A stretch of DNA of 64,000 bases from the NCBI RefSeq assembly GCF_003473485.1, contig NC_053044.1, forward strand, positions 52,864,091 through 52,928,090, written 5' to 3'. Under the pieces are notes generated by a model, which saw only the letters and a program-made list of their open reading frames with translations, was not told the DNA's origin and made no database searches. The DNA comes from Medicago truncatula. Lineage: Eukaryota > Streptophyta > Magnoliopsida > Fabales > Fabaceae. Numbering within the stretch: the stretch's first letter is position 1; each line of letters begins with the position of its first letter. Positions 34,152 through 46,100 of the stretch are shown here, one piece after another. A program made the translations under genes and the position numbers.

Positions 34152-35613
34152 TTAACTATTCTCGAGAAACTCATAGTTGACATTCTCAATTGAAAGTTGA
34201 CATGTAGCAGAGGCCCTTGGGAACGAGGATAATTCTCTTTCAATATACTGAAAATCGACATGTAGCATGGGCCCGGGAGGAAGAAGATAATCACAAGGCG
34301 AAGGTCCAGTGATTGTCATGGTTTGCAAAACTCTTGCATTCTTCAAAATATATTTTGCCATCAGAAGCTCACCATGCAGGCCTTTGAACCTCAAAAGAGT
34401 ACAAGTTCTAAGGTTTAATGAAATGCAGTGTGGAACAAACTCTGGGTCAACCCAATTTTCCTGGACATCAGGTATCATACAATCTTCGGTGGCCTATTAA
34501 TAATGATAAAATAAAATTAAACAAACCACAAAGGCATCTTAGGAAATAATAAATCACATACAATCCCTAAACTAAACAAACCTCACTAAGGTCAAGTTTT
34601 TGAAGCTTTGGGCAGTGACACAACACATGTACTAACAGCTTCCAGTTATAGTTGAGAGAGAGAAGCTTCAAGTGGGCCAAATTATGAAAGATGGGAATCT
34701 CGTCATGAGGGCGATACATCTAAACAACAATGTAGAAAGACAAACACTCAGAAATAAGGGAAAATTACCAAAACAAGGCATAATCGAAAATACACACCAA
34801 TCAGGTTTTTCATCTCCTTTCGATTAGTGTTTTTCCGTAGCAACATATTCATAGTAAAATTCAAACCTCGTCTATTTGTATGCAGAGAAACTCCACATTA
34901 CAGAGTGCCTTCAACGGAAAATCACAATAAAAGCAAACCATATTTGCTCTGGTCAACTTGCTTAAACTTAAGCTTGAGCTATTACGCTCTTGATATGTAA
35001 TAGAATCCTCAGATCTGAAACCTATATGATGTGCTTGTAATTCTTCAAGAATTGGACATCCAGTCAAAAGCAACATGAAATCTTGAATATTAAAAAACCC
35101 AGATTCGCTGAGATGAAGGATTTTGAGGCAGGGAAGTCTAATGGAAGTAAAGCCCTTCACAGAGAAACGCTGAAATTTGAGAACAACAAGAGTCTTGCAG
35201 CTGAGAATGCTAATAGGCAATTTAGGACCACCACCAAACATAGTATCCACAAGGAGATCAATGGTCTCAACTCCGCTTTGTACAACATGGTTGACCCATT
35301 TGACGACATGGGGAAAGCCAATGATGCCCTCCTCACCATATGTAATGCCAAGGCAAAAACTTTTGATGGAATTACGTGAAAGCAAAACAGAATACACAGA
35401 CTCGCTGAAGCGAAAACAGGCTTCTTGGTGATATAGCTCTGTGTTGCTGAAGTTGATAGCGAGAACTGAGCACCATAGATGTATCCACCTCTTTGCAAGG
35501 ACACTAGTGGCAACAGCTTGTTTGGTAGGGAGAAAAGAGAGAATATGACAGATGAGAGTCTCCGGTAAATTGCTGATCCTATCATCGTCGTCGTTATCCG
35601 CAATTGATGACAT
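34152..35613 (-). CDS. F-box/LRR/FBD protein, 408 aa (intact)
   Basis: Exons are 35613-34867, 34719-34582 and 34493-34152 (747+138+342 bp), phase 0, GT-AG. The start [11 protein letters not shown] aligns with the relatives; the upstream in-frame ATG (35652) lies across a likely 5'UTR intron acceptor (CTGCAG before AAAATTC). The F-box is at residues 10-47 ([31 protein letters not shown]), then LRR strands ([45 protein letters not shown]). The FBD end has [14 protein letters not shown], and the tail [19 protein letters not shown] is longer than in the sister genes. Predicted SCF substrate adaptor, target unknown. No disabling change is seen. Confidence 0.88.
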
Positions 35614-36111
35614 TTCTGATGTAAGAAAACTTGAATTTTCTGCAGAATGCAAACAACCAAAATGTTATGTTTCAGCACATAACAACTAATACAGAAAATT
35701 TGTGATGGAAGATTTTGCACAGAAGTAAAAGCAGATTAGATATTTATCATTCCAAAAAATGAATAGTAAATCTAACAACTAACTGGTAACATTTGTCACT
35801 AAAAAAAAAAAATAATCTAACTGGATTGAGCTAAGTTAGAGGTCTTTGATCCAAACTCATACAAAAAGAGAAAATATTAATCTTAACCACTAACATTTTC
35901 CATTAATAATAATTAAACATGAATGTTGTTGAGAGAGAGAGAGAATTGGTGAGTACACAGAATGAAGTGATTAAGAAGAACAAGTTATATAACTTACTGA
36001 GTGGGTTGGTTAAGGATGCTGTATTTTTGCTACTTCAACTCCAATCTCTTCATCTTTCAGAAAACCCTATTATATTACTCTTCTTCGCATCCATTTACTG
36101 TACTACCTACC
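35614..36111 (-). promoter_or_regulatory. 5' leader and upstream region of the F-box gene at 34152
   Basis: It contains the probable 5'UTR intron (acceptor at 35640-35645), a short GA run near 35932 and the block AAGAACAAGTTATATAAC near 35966 that recurs upstream of other copies. The transcription start is not determined. Confidence 0.4.
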
Positions 36112-36229
36112 TGATCCCCGTGAGTATAGCTCAGTTGGTAGGGATATTGCATATTATATGCAGGAGCCGGGGTTCGAACCCCGGACACTCCACTTCTCCA
36201 CAATTAAATTGTGTGACTTGACAAAAAAA
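36112..36229 (+). mobile_element. SINE with 15-bp TSD
   Basis: A box A-like TATAGCTCAGTTGGTAGGGA, box B GGTTCGAACCCCGGACAC and an A-tail. It is flanked by perfect direct repeats ACTGTACTACCTACC (36097-36111 and 36230-36244). It lies about 500 bp upstream of the F-box start at 35613. Confidence 0.9.
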
Positions 36230-36727
36230 ACTGTACTACCTACCCAATTCTCGAGATCTGCGTCAGATATCTCTACTATCTAGTGTTCTCTTCTTAATTT
36301 TCTTAAGAATCAAGTACTAGCAGTAGTGCAACGGATATCATTTATAATGACATGGAAAAATATTTCTAAATTTCTGTTTTCTTTGTTAAATAGCAAAAGA
36401 GTGTGCGTCAAAAAACTAGTAAAAGAGTGAAAATATTGATTTTTATAGAATTCTCTTTATTACACGTTTTTTTGGTCAAGCTCTTTGTTAAACATTTAAT
36501 AATTATTATTAATTTTTTTTGGGTAGTGTTAATTTGTGTCACATGTTAAGAAACTCAAAAGAAAAAATGTTCTTTAAAATATTGTGTATTCAATGCATTT
36601 AAAAGTTAAAGACTAAATAAAATGCACACATTCCAATAATTTATTTTTATATTTGAATCATTAATTTGTGTCTTAAAGGCACGAGTTAACATTTTTTTTT
36701 TTTTCAATGAGTAATTCTTCTAATTTA

Positions 36728-36998
36728 CTCCATCTATCTCAAACTATTAGTCGTTTAATGTTTGTGTACGATAATTAACGAAATGATTAATTGTGTTGAT
36801 TTCAACGAAAATAATATTATTTACCAAAATACCCTTATTAATTGTAGTTAGTAGAATAGTTAAATTTGATGAAATTTAATAAATAAGGGTATAATAGTAG
36901 AAAAAAATATATAAATAGTGCATTGATTTTCTAAAGTGACAGCTATTTTGAAACAGAGAAAAAATGTTAAAGGAACAATTATTATGAGACGGATGAAG
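36728..36998. mobile_element. Stowaway-type MITE, TA target site
   Basis: A 271-bp element with inverted ends CTCCATCTATCTCAAACTAT and, reversed, CTTCATCCGTCTCATAATAA, bordered by TA on both sides (36726-36727 and 36999-37000). The CTCC(A/C)TC(T/C)GT-type ends are typical of Stowaway (Tc1/mariner) MITEs. Confidence 0.75.
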
Positions 36999-37874
36999 TA
37001 TATGAAACAGGGTAAATTATAGTTTAGTCGTTTAGTGTATGTGATGTTTCTACTTAATAAGAGTACTAGCAACTTTTTCTTTTCAACACTTACATTTTTC
37101 TTGGATGTAATCCACGTCGATCTGACCATTTTATATGAGACTCATTTCTAAAGTATGGGACCCACACAAATTTTAATCTATAAAAGAGTACATGTTAAAG
37201 AGAATGTTGAAAATGGGTACTCCTCATCTACTTGGCCGTGAAAGTTTGATTTTGTAGTTTCAAGTCACTTAATATTGTAGTTTGATTTTGTAGTGTCTCT
37301 GAATAATTTATTTTTCTCTTATTTTAGAAAAATATAAATTAATAATAGTTTAATAAAGTGTACAATATTTTTTAATAAACCTAACTTATAATATGAGGTA
37401 GATGAACCAATTGCGATTAAAACATGTGATTAAACATTTCACTCACACTCAAGTGCCTTGAATTTAACTTCACAGAATTGTACAATTAACATGTTATGAT
37501 GCATAAATTCTATTGTGAATCTTTAATAATATTTTTTTTTCCTGAACAATAGTATTTGGCTTTTGATAAAATTAAAATTAATGCATCTCAAGATTTGGCT
37601 TTTCATAAACTTCTATAAATTTGCCTCAAAAAGAAATACACTTCTATCAACATTTATTAAGTTACAAAAGTTAAGGACAATTATATAGTAAGTGAAAAAT
37701 CTTAAACTTAATTTAAAAGAAAAACTCTCACAATATTAAAATTGGACAATATTAAAATTCCAAAACATAGTTTAGAGATTATTTTATAAAGTCGTAATAC
37801 AAGTTATTCAATCTTCATCCAACGGTCAAAATTCCTTAAATGTGTGACTGAGTTTTTCCTTCCTAGTCCAGTGG
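36999..37874. other. Intergenic
   Basis: AT-rich spacer at the 3' side of the minus-strand NT-C2 gene. A weak foldback (GTACTAGCAACTTTTTCTTT near 37063 with inverted counterpart near 37190) may be a decayed MITE. No gene is seen. Confidence 0.45.
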
Positions 37875-40800
37875 TTAGGCCTCTAGATGTTCATTTGTTA
37901 AGAAATACAACATAGAAGATGTTGAAAATGATAATGGAGAGCTAAAATGAAAATCAATCTGCAATTGCCGGTGAAGATAAGGATTTGAAACACTCCATTT
38001 CTTCTCCTCTTTCTCAAGTTGTCTTACGGATATTGCAGCAAGAAATCTTTTGATAAACTCTTTACAACACTCTTTTCCACGACAAACTATTTCAAAACTT
38101 TCCTCACCTCTTGAACTACTCTTTGTACCCACATCCTTATTAACTTCTTCTTCATTTTTATCTACTTTCCCATACATCACACATGAATCATCAAACTTCA
38201 ACACAAATGCCCTTTGACACCCTTCAAAAAGTCTCTCACCCAATGAATCAATGATATAGTAAGCATCAACCTCTACCTTCAAAATAAAGAAATGATCATT
38301 CCAACTAACTATGTAAATTCTTGGTTCAAAATCAACCACCGTGTTCTTGTTGTTGATGTTGTTTATCTCATTCCATATTTCATCAAAAGACATGGCTCCT
38401 TCTAAGCAATGAAACTTCTCAGGGGAGAAAAAACCAGTGTATGATTTCTGAGGCAGAACAACTAAAGGTCTCAAATTGGCATCAATGACTGTCTCTAAAT
38501 CAAAATGTTTATCTGGAAAATGTTTTGAGTAGTAATCATTTTTGCATAATTTTCTCCATTCAGATGAACCTTGTGTGATGAGGTTGTCAAATTGAGTTCT
38601 TGTTGGTATACCTTGATTTGAATGGAGCCAGTGAGATATTAGTGCAACTAAAACTGTGCATGCACTCTCACCAGAGGCCTTTTCACTTCGTTGATCAAAG
38701 GAAGCAAAAAACACATTAGTTTTGAGCTTTGATTGGCCATCTCTGCTTAAAATGTATTTCATTTCCCATTTACTTGAATTGCCTTGAAGGTTTGATCGTA
38801 GAGAAAGTTCATCTGATTTCTGCAAAATGAGAGGACCATCAATTTCCGTCATGCACTTCTTTTTTAAAACCCCCTAAACTAAATCAAGTAATTTTTTTTA
38901 AAAAAAAAAAAATAGTAATATTATTAAATTTGTTAGTAATTGATATTTTCTTTTAAAATTTTTTTGCTCATGTCTAACTTAATATTTACAAAATTAACTA
39001 TTAAGGTGAGTACTATCCTCGCTTATAAAGACATGTTTAAGTATTATCTCATCGGATTATTAACACGTTCCTTCAAACCTATCTAACATTGATTTGGAGT
39101 GTGATTCGAGTAGTTCATAGTGGGTTATCCAATACATCTTTGATAGACCATATTAAAATTGAAGTGCGTCTAACTCAACTTTAAGAAATCCAATTTATAA
39201 GATAGAAACTGTCACATTTATAAACTATGTTCACGTATCTTATCTCATTGAATGTGCATGTACAACTCTTGATAATATTATACTTACGAGTTTAAGTTGT
39301 ATTTACAAAAAAGATGTATAATAATTATGGAAATATTAAAAAAAAAACATAATTAATAAAGTTAAAATTTTATTTACAAAATTCAATATTTAAGGACATA
39401 AGTAGTACTAATAGTTTCTTCTTTTTTTTTTATTTATAAAGTACTAATAGCTCTTAGTCACTTCTTGGCTGCGGTTATGGTGCATAAGGAAATTATTATG
39501 CACCCAGCATATATTTCTGTAAGCTGTACTCTAAAATCATTTCTGAATTTATGCAGGGTGCATAAGGTTCCTTATGCACCATAAAAGTACCTTCACTACT
39601 TTGGAGTACAAATGAACAGTACATTAGAGTATATAGTGTTAGATTAGAATTGACATACCGTGAAAGGAGTTTGATGGATCGTAGAAGTTTCTAATTGAGC
39701 GGTTCCTGTCTTAAAGTCCCACCCCTTGAACCTTCTATTGCTATCCAAACTTGTCTTTATCCCTGAACTTGGAAAATTAACTCTTGACTCTGTGGGGCTA
39801 TTGCTACTACTACTGGAACTGCCACCGCTTGTTGTGGATTCGTTCGATGACTCATCAGAGTCAAACACAGGGGACCCATCTGACTCATATGGATGTTCAT
39901 CAAACTTCCCATTCTTTTTCTTTATCAAGCATGTCAAATACTTTCCTTTTTCTATAGTCCCGAGTTTCTTATCTGACTTTACCGTGTTTTCAAAGGTTAT
40001 TGCCGAGTCATAATCAGAATTATTCCTAAGCTTCAATAACAACCTTAGACAAACCTGTAATAAAGTATTACTCGCCTTTGTTAAAAATTAATTAATTAAT
40101 TTATGGGTGTTGGTTTCCACCTTGGTTTGCAAACAATTGATTTTTGGTGGATAAAAAGAGTTAATATGATTTCATTAACAATTTAAGATTTAATCACTAA
40201 CGCAATTACTCAAATCTCTTAAAACTACACAAATCTTGGTGGTTTTGCTAAGAATTTAAGCTACAAATATTCATGTTATAGTTAAAAAGAAAAACAAAAG
40301 ACAAGTCTTTCTGCCATTGATCCGATAAATATATGGAAAATCTTAAGATCCGACCACATATCATTTATGTCCATAAATCAAGTCTAATAATATTAGTCGT
40401 GAAGTGATGTGTTAAGTCGAATAGGAGATGACCTAAGAATGTATTTATAGTAATGAAGTGAGCTTGTGAAATGGGTTTGACCAATTAATAAAAAGCAATT
40501 AAAATTACATAATTAATTTTAGTAATGAAGAAAACAATGGAGCGTACCAAAAGGGTAGCTTCGATGATTAATCCATTGACCTTCAACCGTATAGGAAGCT
40601 TCCTTTGAACATTGGATTCGGTCTTCATCTCCTCCATCGCTAGAGTCATACAAACTTTTCCGACCACCACCATTTTACCTTTTGATTCTTCCCCACCACC
40701 CTGTCCCTATACACACATCAACTAAATAAACAAAATATTATATAGAAAAATGAAGTTAGAAACAGAACAAGATGTTCCTATCTTACATATAAGACATTAA

Positions 40801-41146
40801 ATGTGACATGGCAGATATCTTTGAGACCAAGGTTGAAGGCACAGAGGTCATGATTGTCCCAAACGTGAGAAGGAGTTTTCCCAGCAGCGACGAATCTACG
40901 ACAGGGAGTGATATGACTGCAGGGTGGTTTTAAGGTACGATGAAAGGGAATCATACAAGAAAAAGAAGAAGAAGAATTTTCATTGCATTTCTTAATCCAT
41001 GTTATTTCAATGGCTAATTTGTCATTTACAGTAGTGGCCACGTTGACTCCAAAAAGTCCTAACTCAAGCTTTAATTGGTTCACCTTCACTGTGTGCTTGT
41101 TGCTTTGATTTGAGGCCAACCACCACTTCTTCATCATCATCGCCAT
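37875..41146 (-). CDS. NT-C2 (EEIG1/EHBP1-type) domain protein, 619 aa
   Basis: Four phase-0 exons: 41146-40787, 40706-40548, 40054-39659 and 38819-37875 (360+159+396+945 bp). The N-terminal C2-like domain spans about residues 5-195: it starts with basic/aromatic KKWWLAS and VKVNQLKLELGLFGVN, and includes ITWIKKCN and exon 2 LPIRLKVNGLIIEATLL, the usual motif before the linker. A Ser/Glu-rich low-complexity linker follows (about 230-260). The C-terminal half (DEIWNEI, RIYIVSWNDHFFILKVE, YYIIDSLGERLFEGC) is a conserved plant domain of unknown role. NT-C2 domains are proposed to bind membranes and link to actin or trafficking; no direct function is known for this plant branch. Exon 4 could begin slightly differently, but the chosen acceptor keeps the frame. 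Confidence 0.85.
39475..39584. mobile_element. Fold-back MITE inside intron 3 of the NT-C2 gene
   Basis: A 110-bp element: the ends TTATGGTGCATAAGG and its exact reverse complement pair, and each arm also contains an inner inverted GGTGCATAA..TTATGCACC. The word GTGCATAA or its complement therefore occurs four times. No clear target duplication is seen. Confidence 0.75.
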
Positions 41147-41554
41147 GGCTCCTTCTTCTTCTTATTCTTCTTGCTAGCACAAGCTAGCTAGGGTAATAGT
41201 ATTATATAAATTTGATTTGATGAACAAGTCATGGATTAATAATATATTTGATGAGTACAAAAACATTTAGGAATGAATTGACAAGCGTTCCAATGAATCT
41301 TACTTTGGCTATTCGCTGCTACGATCGCGTTTATAACTTATAGTCTATGTTATGTGTTTTTTTCTTCTTGTTTTTCTAACGAGTAAAAATTAAAAAATTA
41401 GAGAATGCAATGGTTTGTACACTCGCATTCAAATGGAATCAGTCACAGTTTTTTGGTTTTCCATATTTCCGTGTAAGAGGACCGCTACGGCCCCCACCCA
41501 TCACATACGCACACGCTTACATTTTTATTTTTTTTTAAGAAACAATTAAAATAT
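41147..41554 (-). promoter_or_regulatory. Upstream region of the NT-C2 gene
   Basis: Short leader with a CTT/GAA-rich repeat next to the start codon, then AT-rich sequence. A TATATAAT-like box on the minus strand near 41200 could be the TATA element. No gene is seen. Confidence 0.35.
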
Positions 41555-41727
41555 GGTCTTGTTAACCAGTGTCCCGGGGCATTGGTTAAAGAATCTAAAT
41601 GTAGAAAAATTGTTTTGAAAATATAAACTGTTATTTTGACTAACTAATTATTACATCATTTTTTAATAAATTCTTACCTCTTTTAACTGCTTAACCAATG
41701 CTTCGGGGACACTGATTAACATTGTCC
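41555..41727. mobile_element. MITE with 9-bp target duplication
   Basis: A 173-bp element with ends GGTCTTGTTAACCAGTGTCC and, reversed, GGACAATGTTAATCAGTGTC. The inner arm (GGGGCATTGGTTAA) is also paired. It is flanked by perfect direct repeats TTAAAATAT (41546-41554 and 41728-41736). The 9-bp duplication suggests a Mutator-type MITE. A degenerate relative is at 7987. Confidence 0.85.
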
Positions 41728-41857
41728 TTAAAATATATATTCATTCAAAAAACATTATTATACAAACATCAATTTTAATTTAATTTTTCAATAAAAAAAA
41801 TATTTTAATTTAATTTAAAATCAATCTTACGAGTTGGAGTCAATTTTAATTTAATTT

Positions 41858-41975
41858 AACTCATTTGGGTTGCCCTAGTGGTATAGGCTTGGGAGTGTGC
41901 TCCTCCTCAAGGTCTCAGGTTCAATCCCTCTAGTGTCAATTTGGATGGGCTAATTTAACTTCTTCAAAAAAAAAA
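41858..41975 (+). mobile_element. SINE of a second family
   Basis: GGTTGCCCTAGTGGTATAGG (box A-like) and box B AGGTTCAATCCCTC, with an A-tail. It is flanked by TTAATTTAATTT on both sides (41846-41857 and 41976-41987). The surroundings themselves are duplicated: about 41765-41838 resembles 41976-42045, ending AAAATCAATCTTA(C/G)GAGTTGGA. Confidence 0.7.
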
Positions 41976-42045
41976 TTAATTTAATTTTTCAATTAAAAAA
42001 TTATTATAATATAATTTAAAATCAATCTTAGGAGTTGGACGGTTG

Positions 42046-42553
42046 AAATCGATCATACTTCATCTCAAGAAATTTCGTTATATTCTCATTTTTGTAATAT
42101 TATTACAAGCGAGTCATTTATTTGTTTGGTGTTAAGCATTTCTTTGTGTTAATCTTTTTGTTAAGGGTTTGCCTTAATCATTTGATCTCTGATAATTTTA
42201 TAACTTAAACTAGACCATCGACCTGTGCTATCGCGCGGGACATATTGAAGGTAATATTTTATAGTAATATGTAGCAAAATAGTTTAGTTAAATGTCATAA
42301 TTGTTCTAATTAAATTCATAATATTAATTATCATAGACATTGGTATTGTATCATATCATATTATGTCCATGATATCGACCTTGATATTGTAACATGACAT
42401 CGACCCGACACAGATTTTGATCTTTTAATTGGAATGAACTATAAATGCAATTATCATTGAAATTAGGAACATAATTTGACAAACTCAATAGCGAGACAGG
42501 TTAAGCTTTAAGTAATAGCGAGATGGGTTAAGCTTTATTAATAAGAGATTAAT
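42046..42553. other. Intergenic
   Basis: AT-rich spacer. CGACCTGTGCTATCGCGCGGG near 42220 resembles words seen in plant Helitron-like repeats, but no ends are recognised. Near 42490-42540 there are two imperfect copies of AGCGAGA(C/T)(A/G)GGTTAAGCTTTA. Confidence 0.4.
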
Positions 42554-42956
42554 AAGAGATAGGGATAAAATAGTAAAATTAATAAGATAAATTAGGGCAA
42601 ATCTATGGCAAAATATTACTTACGAGTTAACTTTAAGTAACAAGAGATAAGAGATAATATAAGAGATAGGGTTAATATAGTAAAATTAAGCAGAGAAATT
42701 CGGGTAAATCTAGGAAAAAATATTGTTTACGGGTTAACTTTAAGTAATAAGCGATAATAGAAGAGATAGGGTTAATATAGTAAAATTAAGCAGAGAAATT
42801 AGGGTAAATCTAGGAAAAAATATTGCTTACGGGTTAACTTTAAGTAATAAGAGATAATAGAAGAGATAGTGTTAATATAGTAAAATTAAACAGAGAAATT
42901 AGGATAAATTTAGGACAAAATATTGTTTACGGGTTAACTTTAAGTAATAAGAGATA
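42554..42956. repeat. Tandem array, four copies of about 100 bp
   Basis: Units start AAGAGATAGGG(T/A)TAA at 42554, 42661, 42761 and 42861. The middle units are exactly 100 bp and nearly identical; the first is 107 bp and more diverged. Each unit ends in GGGTTAACTTTAAGTAATAA. No coding sense is seen. The array ends about 150 bp before the LINE. Confidence 0.92.
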
Positions 42957-43101
42957 TTTACTATAATCAATTTGACATTCGTAAAAATTTATCAACCACT
43001 TGATTTTATATTTCCTATTATATTGAACAAATTTACAATAATAATTCTGTGTTATGTATAATTTTTTTATTAGTTTGGATTAATTACAATTTTTTTAATT
43101 G

Positions 43102-46100
43102 ATATGGTCTTGGTGGGTTTAAAATGGGAAAGTGAAGTTTTTTCCCATCATGAAAAAGTTGATGTTTTAACCATTGATATATTAATATTGGCTGATTGGG
43201 AAGTAGATCTTCGGAAAACGAAGTTTGTCGAGTTGTGGAGAATCCTTAAGGCAAAAGATGCTTTGATAGCCCAAAGGTCAAGGTCTAAATGGCTTAAGGA
43301 GAGTCATGCAAATTCGAAGTTTTTTCACAAATGCATTAAGTTAAGGAAGAGTAGAAACTCCATCAAGGCTCTTAGGGAGAATGACGGTTGGTTGGTGTCC
43401 CCTTTTGAGGTTCGTAGAAAGGTGGTGAATTATTTCACATCTCATGTAGCGGAGGATAGGTGGGATCAACCGAAGATGGATGGGGTGGAGTTTGATAATC
43501 TAAGTGAGGCCGACAATGCTTTTTTGGTGGCTCCTTTCTCCTTATTGGAAATGGAGGCGGTGGTGAGAGATAGTGATGGTGGTAAAAGCCCGGGTCCGGA
43601 TGCTTTTAATTTTGCTTTTATTAAAGAATTTTGGTACTTGATAAAAGATGAGGTTAGAATCATGTTCGATCAATTTTATGCTAATGAGGTCTTGCCGAAA
43701 AGTTTGTTGGTTTTTTTTTGTGACTTTAATTCCTAAAGTGTCATCCCTGTTGGAGTTGAAGGATTTTTGGCCAATATCTTTGCTAGGATGTCTTTACAAA
43801 TTACTAGCTAAGGTTTTGGCAAGAAGGTTAGCTTGTGTGATGAATTCTATTATTTTCCTTCTCAATTGGCGTTCCTTAAGGGTAGACACTTGGTGGATGG
43901 AGTGTTGGTGATTAATGAATTGGTGTATTATGCGAAGAAAGCGAACAAAGAGTGTCTTATTTTTAAGTTGGACTTTGAGAAGGCTTATGATTCAGTCGAT
44001 TGGGGCTTTTTGGTGTATATGATGAGAAGGGTGGGTATGTGTGAGAAGTGGGTGAATTGGATGAAGGCTTATGTGTGTGGAGGAAGTATGTCTATTCTTG
44101 TTAATGGGTCTCCAACGGAGGAAATTAGTATACAACGGGGTCTTAAACAAGGGGATCCATTAGCTCCGTTTTTGTTTTTGTTGGTGGCGGAAGGTTTTAG
44201 TGGGTTGATGAGAAATGCGGTGGAGCGTAATTTGTTTGAGGGCTTCACTTTCGATGGTAATGGGTTAATGGTGTCACACTTACAATATGCCGATGATACT
44301 CTTTGCATTGGGAAACCTATGGTGAACAATCTTTGGGCGATGAAATCCGTTCTTAGAGGTTTCGAGATGGTGTCGGGTCTAAAGATTAATTTCTATAAGA
44401 GCTAGTTGATAGGGGTTAATGTCCCTAGTGATTTTATGGCAATGGCTTGTAATTTTTTGAATTGTAGTGAGGGGTGTATTCCTTTCAAGTACTTGGGCCT
44501 TCCGGTAGGTGCTAATCCCAATAGTTTGTCAACTTGGGAGCCGTTGGTGGAGAGTATAAGTGGAAAGTTGAATTTGTGGGGACACAAGTATATTAGTTTT
44601 GGAGGTAGAATTGTTCTTTTGAATTCGGTGCTTAATGCTATTCCTATATTTTATTTGTCTTTTTTTAAGCTTCCGATGCAAGTTTGGAAGAGGATGGTGC
44701 GGATGCAAAGAGAATTCTTATGGGGTGGATTAGAAGGGGGTAAGAAGATTTGTTGGCTGAAGCGGGAGTCGGTTTGCCAAAGTAAAAGGAATGGGGGTTT
44801 GAGGGTGAATGATATCCGAGTAATGAATGTTAGTCTTTTGGCTAAATGGTGTTGGAGGTTGCTAGTTGGGGAAGATGCGTTATAGAAATATGTGTTGTTG
44901 GCTAAATATGGCGCTAGTGTGGGGGGATTGGTGTACGGAATGTCTAGTGGGGTGCCGAGATTATCTTCTCTTTCGTGGAAGGAGCTAATTAAGCTTGGTG
45001 ATTTTGGTGAACTTAATTGGTTTAATTCCGGGCTTGAGCGGAAAATGGGCAATGGCCTCAATTCTAGTTTTTGGAGTGATACTTGGAGAGGGGAAAGAAG
45101 CTTCCGAAGTAAGTATCCTAGGCTTTTTTCTATCTCGGCCCAAATGGAGGCCTCGGTTGGAGAGGTGGGGGTGGAGCCGGAGTTAGGTACGGAGTGGAAA
45201 TTCTTGTGGAAAAGACATCTTTTCATGTGGGAAGAGGAGGTGCTTTTGAGCCTTAAGGAGGACTTCGAAGGGGTGAGGTTGAATAATCAACCGGATAAGT
45301 GGAAGTGGAAGTTGGAAGATTCCAGTGTTTTTTCGATGAACTCGGCATACAAGAGGTTAGTGGGTAGTGTCCTTAATGAAGTGGCGTGGAGGGAGGATGA
45401 AAAGGGTGTTTTCGAGATGTTGTGGAAGTCTCCGGCACCGTCAAAGGTGGTGGCTTTCGCTTGGAGAGCATTCCTCAACCGGGTCCCTACCAAGGAAAAT
45501 CTTGTTTTGAGAAATGTTCTAGCACCGGAGGAACAACCTTTTTGTGGTTTGTGTAATAGGATGGGTGAATCCACATTACATCTTTTCCTCCATTGCGATG
45601 TTGCTTGTGCGGTTTGGCTTAAGTTAATGCGGTGGTTAGATCAAATTTTTAATTCTCCGCCAAACCTTTTTATTCATTGGGAGTGTTGGCTTGGAAGAGA
45701 AAGAGATAAGAACATCAAAAATGGCAAGGGGATAATTTGGTTAGCAATAATTTGGGTGTTGTGGAAAACGCGGAATGACAAAATTTTCAATGACAATAAC
45801 TTTGAGGTGGACGACATTGTGGAGGAGGTGAAAGTGTTGGCGTGGAAGTGGACAATGAGTAGAATGCACATTCCAACTTGTTTGTATTTTGAGTGGTGTT
45901 GGAACCCACAATGGTGTCTTAACCAAGCCCCTTTCAGGAGGTAATTGTCTAGAGCTGTTTTGGTGTTGTTTTTACTGTGTTTGGCAGCAGCTGTTCCTGT
46001 GGTTTGGCAGTAGTTTTTTGCGCTTCTGTTATGGTCCAGTAAGGGGCGTTGTTGTTGGCTTCAGGTGTGTGGGTTAGCAGCTTGGTGGTGGGGTTTTTCC

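Noticed and set aside
36112..36229. tRNA gene suggested by box A and box B
   Set aside because: No cloverleaf or anticodon arm can be drawn; the A-tail and 15-bp target duplications show a SINE.
42554..42956. CRISPR-like array
   Set aside because: The units are 100-bp head-to-tail repeats without unique spacers, in plant nuclear DNA.
44651..45226. 191-aa minus-strand frame
   Set aside because: It is the antisense of the LINE reverse transcriptase region and has no recognisable motif.
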